Positions 59,595 through 64,000 of a DNA stretch of 64,000 bases are shown here, one piece after another. Location: contig NZ_JAGGKV010000006.1 of NCBI RefSeq assembly GCF_017874035.1, positions 186,001-250,000 on the forward strand, given 5' to 3'. The translations under genes were made by a program, and so were the position numbers. The notes beneath the pieces are model-generated. The model was not told the DNA's origin and searched no databases. It saw only the letters and a program-made list of their open reading frames with translations. How positions within the stretch are numbered: the first letter of the stretch is position 1; every line of letters begins with the position of its first letter. This DNA is from Paenibacillus aceris (GTDB taxonomy: Bacteria; Bacillota; Bacilli; Paenibacillales; NBRC-103111).

Positions 59595-60536
59595 CTATCC
59601 TGTTACAACTTTAATGACGCTGCGAACAGAATTAGCGGTTTTATCCAAAGCTGCTTTTTCTGCTTCCGTAAGTTCGATATCCATGATTTTCTCGATACCG
59701 TTAGCACCAAGTACAGTCAGAACACCCATGAACAAGTTATCATAACCATACTCGCCTTCAAGAAGAGCGATTGTAGGAATGATACGCTTTTTATCTTTCA
59801 GAATCGCTTCTGTCATTTGCACAAGGGAAGCCGCTGGTGCGTAATATGCACTACCGTTACCAAGCAGGTTAACAATCTCTCCGCCACCTGTACGCGTACG
59901 CCCCACGATGGCTTCGATACGGTCAGCTGGGATCAGCTTCTCGATCGGCACGCCGCCAGCGTATGTGTAACGAACTAGTGGAACCATGTCGTCCCCGTGT
60001 CCGCCGATAACAACCCCTTTAACGTCCTCAACGGATACATTTAGCTCTTGGGAGATGAACGTCAAGTAACGAGCAGTATCGAGCACGCCGGATTGACCGA
60101 TGACACGATTTTTCGGGAAGCCAAGAGCTTGGTAAGCCACGTAAGTCATTGCATCAACTGGGTTACTCAAAATAATCACTATGGAGTTAGGTGCTACTTC
60201 TCTTACGTTTTCACAAACGGATTTAACGATACCCGCATTTGTGTTAACCAGATCATCGCGGCTCATCCCTGGCTTACGTGCGATACCAGCAGTAATAATA
60301 ACGATGTCGGAATCAGCAGCATCCGCATAGTTAGATGTACCTGTGATTTGAGCGTCATATCCTTGAACCGGACCGGCTTCGAGCATGTCGAGAGCCTTCC
60401 CTTTTGTCGGGTTTTCCAATTGCGGGATATCTAGAAGAACAACGTCACCAAGTTCTTTTTGAGCTAACATAAGAGCAGTCGTTGCTCCTGTGAAGCCTGC
60501 GCCAACAACGGTAATTTTATTACGACGAATTGCCAT
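59595..60536 (-). CDS. mdh: Malate dehydrogenase
   Basis: This 313-residue NAD-dependent enzyme oxidises malate to oxaloacetate. Rossmann motif [12 protein letters not shown], Arg-containing mobile loop [13 protein letters not shown], and the catalytic His in [17 protein letters not shown] identify the LDH-like MDH type of Bacillus. It is 52 bp after icd and follows citZ, giving the order citZ-icd-mdh of Bacillus. AGGAGG supports the ATG. Confidence 0.95.
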   Translation of the reverse strand: MAIRRNKITVVGAGFTGATTALMLAQKELGDVVLLDIPQLENPTKGKALDMLEAGPVQGYDAQITGTSNYADAADSDIVIITAGIARKPGMSRDDLVNTNAGIVKSVCENVREVAPNSIVIILSNPVDAMTYVAYQALGFPKNRVIGQSGVLDTARYLTFISQELNVSVEDVKGVVIGGHGDDMVPLVRYTYAGGVPIEKLIPADRIEAIVGRTRTGGGEIVNLLGNGSAYYAPAASLVQMTEAILKDKKRIIPTIALLEGEYGYDNLFMGVLTVLGANGIEKIMDIELTEAEKAALDKTANSVRSVIKVVTG

Positions 60537-60588
60537 CTGAATAGCCTCCTAATAGTTTTTAGTTATCGTAACCTTGAGCATATAAGGA

Positions 60589-61887
60589 TTAAGCCATGTT
60601 TTTGATGATTTCGTTCGCGAATTCGGAGCATTTGATTTCTGTTGCGCCGTCCATCAAACGAGCAAAGTCATAAGTAACTGTTTTGTTGTTAATGGATGTT
60701 TCCAAGCCTTTGTAGATCAGCTCAGCCGCTTCCAACCAGCCAAGGTGCTCAAGAAGCATTACGCCGGACAGGATAACGGAACCTGGGTTAACAACGTCAA
60801 GACCAGCATATTTAGGAGCTGTACCATGCGTAGCTTCGAAGATCGCGTGGCCAGTCAAGTAGTTGATGTTTGCTCCTGGAGCGATACCGATACCGCCAAC
60901 TTGTGCAGCAAGTGCATCAGACAGGTAGTCACCGTTCAGGTTCAAAGTTGCGATAACGTCAAAGTCAGTTGGACGCGTCAATACTTGTTGCAGCGCGATG
61001 TCAGCAATCGCATCTTTTACGATGATTTTGCCAGCAGCTTCAGCGTCTTTTTGAGCTTTGTTTGCAGCTTCTGCGCCTTGCTCTTCTTTGATGCGGTCGT
61101 ATTGAGCCCAAGTGAATGTTTTGTCGCCGAACTCACGCTCAGCCAACTCGTAACCCCAGTTTTTGAACGCGCCTTCTGTGAATTTCATGATGTTGCCTTT
61201 GTGTACCAATGTAACGGTTTTACGGCCATGTTTGATAGCATACTCAATAGCCGCGCGGATTAGGCGCTCAGAACCTTCGGAAGATACTGGTTTTACACCG
61301 ATACCTGAAGTTTCTGGGAAACGGATTTTCTTAACGCCCATTTCATTTTGCAAGAAAGAGATTACTTTTTTAACTGCGTCAGAACCAGCTTCCCACTCGA
61401 TACCTGCATAGATATCTTCTGTGTTTTCACGGAAAATAACCATGTCAACAAGCTCAGGACGTTTAACCGGTGAAGGAACACCGTTGAAGTAACGAACCGG
61501 ACGGGAACATACGTAAAGGTCTAGCTCTTGACGAAGCGCAACGTTCAGGGAACGGATACCGCCGCCGATTGGCGTAGTCAAAGGTCCTTTGATGGACACG
61601 ATGTATTCGCGCATAGCTGTTAATGTATCGTTAGGCAGCCAGTTGTTGAATTTGTTAAAAGCTTTTTCGCCGGCAAATACTTCGTACCAAGCGATTTTTT
61701 TCTCGCCTTTGTAGGCTTTCTCTACTGCAGCATCAAGAACGCGTACGGAAGCCGCCCAGATGTCAGGACCCGTACCGTCACCTTCGATGTAAGGGATAAT
61801 CGGGTTGTTAGGTACTTGAAGTACACCGTTCTCGATTGTGATTTTTTGACCTTCTGTTGGAAGTTCGTAAGTTTCGAATTGTGGCAT
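60589..61887 (-). CDS. icd: NADP-dependent isocitrate dehydrogenase
   Basis: This 432-residue enzyme converts isocitrate to 2-oxoglutarate. The N-terminal [17 protein letters not shown] motif, the substrate Ser/Arg segment [20 protein letters not shown] with the phosphorylation-type serine, and the metal site [17 protein letters not shown] followed by [11 protein letters not shown] are all present. It is the middle gene of citZ-icd-mdh. AGGAGG precedes the ATG. Confidence 0.96.
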   Translation of the reverse strand: MPQFETYELPTEGQKITIENGVLQVPNNPIIPYIEGDGTGPDIWAASVRVLDAAVEKAYKGEKKIAWYEVFAGEKAFNKFNNWLPNDTLTAMREYIVSIKGPLTTPIGGGIRSLNVALRQELDLYVCSRPVRYFNGVPSPVKRPELVDMVIFRENTEDIYAGIEWEAGSDAVKKVISFLQNEMGVKKIRFPETSGIGVKPVSSEGSERLIRAAIEYAIKHGRKTVTLVHKGNIMKFTEGAFKNWGYELAEREFGDKTFTWAQYDRIKEEQGAEAANKAQKDAEAAGKIIVKDAIADIALQQVLTRPTDFDVIATLNLNGDYLSDALAAQVGGIGIAPGANINYLTGHAIFEATHGTAPKYAGLDVVNPGSVILSGVMLLEHLGWLEAAELIYKGLETSINNKTVTYDFARLMDGATEIKCSEFANEIIKNMA

Positions 61888-62250
61888 GATAGTTCCTCCT
61901 AAGATTTGTTTAAAATGGCATTAATGAGTTAACTATGGTGCAATACGTTGCATGCTTTTGGCAGTCCCTTCCGACCGCTTGTTATAATCCATTATTTTTC
62001 GAACAACTTTCATATGTAAATAAATCGATTATAAAGGCGGGGCACTACGTTTCTCCAGGCACTGCCATGCACTCCACTAGCTACTTTACTACAACGAGCA
62101 AAACCAAAACAACTTATTTTCACTCGTCACCGTTGTAGAAGCCAGAAGAGTGGTAGACACACAAAAAGTGACGGGAGTTGCGGTACACCCCAGGGAATCC
62201 CTGAAGCTGGGTACCGAACTGCCCGCACCTTGAGCTTACATGTAGGCCAA
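61888..62250. other. icd-citZ intergenic region
   Basis: This 363-bp gap between two same-direction TCA genes contains a hairpin at 62164-62227 and otherwise no recognised element or gene. It is long enough for a separate icd promoter, though I do not see a clear one. Confidence 0.6.
62164..62227 (-). terminator. Long hairpin after citZ
   Basis: On the reverse strand GCGGG, AGTT and GGTAC pair with GTACC, AACT and CCCGT around a shorter inner CAGGGATTCCCTG palindrome, followed by CACTTTTTGTG. It starts 24 bp after the citZ stop and may end part of the transcription before icd. Confidence 0.65.
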
Positions 62251-63363
62251 TTAGCGAGCGCTAATCGGGATGTATTTTTGGTTAACCGGACCTGTGTACT
62301 CAGCGCGAGGACGGATCAAACGGTTGTTCTCGTACTGCTCCAATATGTGGGCTGTCCATCCGGATGTACGGCTGATCGCGAAAATTGGTGTGAACAGGTC
62401 GCGCGGGATTTCAAGTGTTGTGTAAACAGAAGCTGAATAGAAATCAACGTTCGGTTTCAAACCTTTAAGTCCAGTTACCAGCTCATCTGCTTTAATGGAC
62501 ATTTCGTACCATTTCAGATTGCCAGTGAGCTTACCAAGCTCATAAGACATTTTTTGCAAGTGCTTTGCACGAGGATCTCCGTTTTTGTATACACGGTGTC
62601 CAAAGCCCATAATTTTGTCTTTACGCTCTAATTTACCATTAATGTAAGGAACTACGTTCTCTACAGTGCCGATCTCTTCTAGCATAGCCATAACCGCCTC
62701 ATTCGCACCGCCGTGAAGTGGTCCTTTGAGCGTGCCGATAGCAGAAGTAATACCGGAGTAAATGTCAGTAAGTGTTGCAACTGTTACGCGCGCAGCGAAC
62801 GTGGAAGCGTTCAGCTCGTGGTCAGCGTGAAGTACTAACGCTTTGTCCAAAGCTTCAATCGCAACTTTGTCCGGCTCTTTTCCAGTCAATTGGTACAAGA
62901 AGTTAGCCGCTACGGATGAATATCCTGGGGAAGCTAACGGTTCTTTACCTTCACGGATACGAGCGAATGCTGCGATGATGCCAGGGATTTGCGCTTGTAA
63001 TTTGATCGCTTTACGAACATTGGATTCTTGGCTCAAGTCGTTTGCTTCATCATCATACAGTGCAAGTGCGGATACTGCTGTACGAAGCGCAGCCATGGAA
63101 TTAACATCTTTCGGGAATGATTTCAACTGGTTGATCACCGCATCGGGCACCTTGCTGTAAGCGTTCAGGTCGCTTTGCAGTTTCTCAAGCTCAGCTTGGG
63201 TAGGCAGTTTGCCGAACCAAAGCAAATAAATAACTTCTTCAAATGTCGCATTTTCCGCGAGGTCATCAATATCAATCCCGCGATATGTCAGCACTCCATC
63301 TACAATGGAGCTAATCGACGAGGTCGTGGCTACAATTCCTTCTAAACCTTTGGTTGCAGTCAT
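62251..63363 (-). CDS. citZ: Citrate synthase
   Basis: This 370-residue enzyme condenses oxaloacetate with acetyl-CoA. Catalytic residues are in HADHELNAS (His), the citrate-synthase signature GFGHRVYKNGDPRAKHL (His, Arg), and DFYSASVYTTLEIP (Asp). GPLHGGANEAVMAM supplies another substrate-binding histidine. It is short-form (type I, dimeric), as CitZ of Bacillus. It is the first gene of the TCA set and is followed by a strong hairpin. Confidence 0.96.
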   Translation of the reverse strand: MTATKGLEGIVATTSSISSIVDGVLTYRGIDIDDLAENATFEEVIYLLWFGKLPTQAELEKLQSDLNAYSKVPDAVINQLKSFPKDVNSMAALRTAVSALALYDDEANDLSQESNVRKAIKLQAQIPGIIAAFARIREGKEPLASPGYSSVAANFLYQLTGKEPDKVAIEALDKALVLHADHELNASTFAARVTVATLTDIYSGITSAIGTLKGPLHGGANEAVMAMLEEIGTVENVVPYINGKLERKDKIMGFGHRVYKNGDPRAKHLQKMSYELGKLTGNLKWYEMSIKADELVTGLKGLKPNVDFYSASVYTTLEIPRDLFTPIFAISRTSGWTAHILEQYENNRLIRPRAEYTGPVNQKYIPISAR

Positions 63364-63664
63364 GGGAATCTCTCCTTAGCTACTCTATTAGCAAAAAATT
63401 GCTTTTTTCCTAACCTTAATAATAAAGTATTTTACTCGGTAAGTGAACAAAAATGGACATAAAAGTTCATTATCACTACCATAAAGAATCTTTTTGACAC
63501 AAAAAAGCCATTGATTGTTGCTTTACAACTTGAAACACACGATACAAGTTTTTGTTTATTTCCCCGATTTATGCAACGAATTTGTAAAAGTTTGTCGAGA
63601 AGGTCTCCGCTTGATACAATGTAGGCAAAGCGTCAGTGATTTTCTCGGATAAAGGAGCAAATAC
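63364..63664. other. citZ-ppx divergent region
   Basis: This 301-bp region holds the citZ promoter area (AT-rich, about 63400-63480) and the ppx promoter. No gene or clear CcpC-type ATAA-N7-TTAT site is seen; TTATCACTACCATAA near 63469 is the nearest inverted pattern but has the halves in the opposite sense. Confidence 0.55.
63592..63620 (+). promoter_or_regulatory. Promoter of ppx
   Basis: TTGTCG at 63592-63597 and TACAAT at 63615-63620 are spaced by 17 bp, 44 bp before the start codon. Confidence 0.65.
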
Positions 63665-64000
63665 ATGAGCAGCGGCACAAAAATCGGCATCATCGATATC
63701 GGGTCCAACTCGATACGGCTCGTGATCTATGAAATCAATGAACTCGGGGCCTACCGCGTTATAAGCGAGCATAAGGATTCCGCCAGACTCAGTGAACGTA
63801 TCGGATACGATGGTAATTTACATAGCAAAGATATTATTTCCATTGTCCCGATTCTATCCCACTACGCACTGCTGTGCCGGGTTCACGAGGTTCAAACGGT
63901 AAGGGCTGTAGCTACTGCTGCCATTCGCAATGCGGCCAATTCAACCGATATTATACGTGTACTTGAAGAACAAACGGGACTGCAGATTGAAGTGTTAAGC
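63665..64000 (+). CDS. ppx: Exopolyphosphatase (Ppx/GppA), 3' end cut by window edge
   Basis: The first 112 residues are seen. IGIIDIGSNSIRLVIYEI is the phosphate-1 motif of the ASKHA fold used by Ppx/GppA phosphatases, and VRAVATAAIRNAANSTDII is the conserved second segment. The enzyme removes terminal phosphate from polyphosphate or pppGpp. AAAGGAG precedes the ATG at 63665 and a sigma-A promoter lies upstream. The rest lies outside the window, possibly with a polyphosphate kinase gene. Confidence 0.9.
   Translation, partial: MSSGTKIGIIDIGSNSIRLVIYEINELGAYRVISEHKDSARLSERIGYDGNLHSKDIISIVPILSHYALLCRVHEVQTVRAVATAAIRNAANSTDIIRVLEEQTGLQIEVLS

Noticed and set aside
63455..63490. A CcpC site before citZ
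   Set aside because: The nearby pattern is TTAT-N7-ATAA, with halves in the wrong sense for the known ATAA-N7-TTAT site.

Overview
The window looks like a chromosomal segment from a member of the Paenibacillaceae (Bacillota), close to Paenibacillus. This rests on strong AGGAGG-type ribosome binding sites, Bacillus-like orthologues (ypsA, a ypbF-like gene, a ydjO-like gene, citZ-icd-mdh, phoPR), LplABC-type sugar importers with AraC-type regulators, and many AraC, GH2, Gfo/Idh and PhyH genes. There is no phage, insertion sequence, CRISPR array, tRNA or rRNA. Both ends cut genes: an EamA transporter on the left and an exopolyphosphatase on the right.

Region by region: 0-5.7 kb holds an EamA exporter with a divergent LysR regulator, ypsA, and an esterase/oxidoreductase pair divergent from an AraC regulator. 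6.4-10.8 kb holds uxaC, a VanW protein and a PhyH/AraC divergent pair. 10.8-17.3 kb is an amino-acid catabolism block: M29 aminopeptidase, arginase, aspartase and ornithine aminotransferase, with a DUF1361 protein inside it. 17.7-20.6 kb holds a CBM9 protein, a YpbF-like protein, a YdjO-like protein and an MFS transporter. 20.7-26.9 kb is a carbohydrate ABC importer with its membrane-bound AraC-type regulator. 27.0-28.0 kb is a scrambled relic of a methyltransferase and a DUF11-repeat protein. 28.0-32.8 kb holds a GH2 glycosidase, a small unknown protein, a DUF2339 protein and a lipoprotein. 33.4-35.3 kb is a translationally coupled pair: a His-rich membrane protein and a His/Met-rich lipoprotein. 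35.3-42.2 kb is a complete 2-aminoethylphosphonate uptake and degradation cluster (phnX, phnW, binding protein, ATPase, fused permease) with a DeoR regulator. 44.7-48.4 kb holds two more PhyH/AraC divergent pairs. 48.4-57.2 kb holds an oxidoreductase, a CNNM/CorC protein, PhoR-PhoP, class I fumarase, a polysaccharide deacetylase and a YfbR-like HD nucleotidase. 57.4-59.5 kb holds a small membrane protein, a TetR regulator and an SDR enzyme. 59.6-63.4 kb is the TCA block mdh-icd-citZ, followed by divergent ppx.

The most unusual feature is non-coding. Five intergenic regions carry copies of a roughly 51-bp unit whose core reads ATAGCGGACCGTAGTTCCC in one orientation. Four of the five form head-to-head arrays of two forward units followed by two (once four) reverse units, and four of the five lie between convergent genes. 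Three of these same regions also carry terminators that share an apical AGTAGA-N4-TCTACT stem. Other structured DNA includes direct repeats at 21-bp spacing in all three PhyH/AraC promoter regions, a 14-bp tandem array with four TACAAT boxes before one AraC gene, a roughly 21-bp array next to a perfect cre site before the sugar-binding protein, and a matching repeat block before phnX and the phosphonate-binding protein gene.

All coordinates, motifs and repeats were read by eye. Family assignments rest on recognised motifs, not on database searches.
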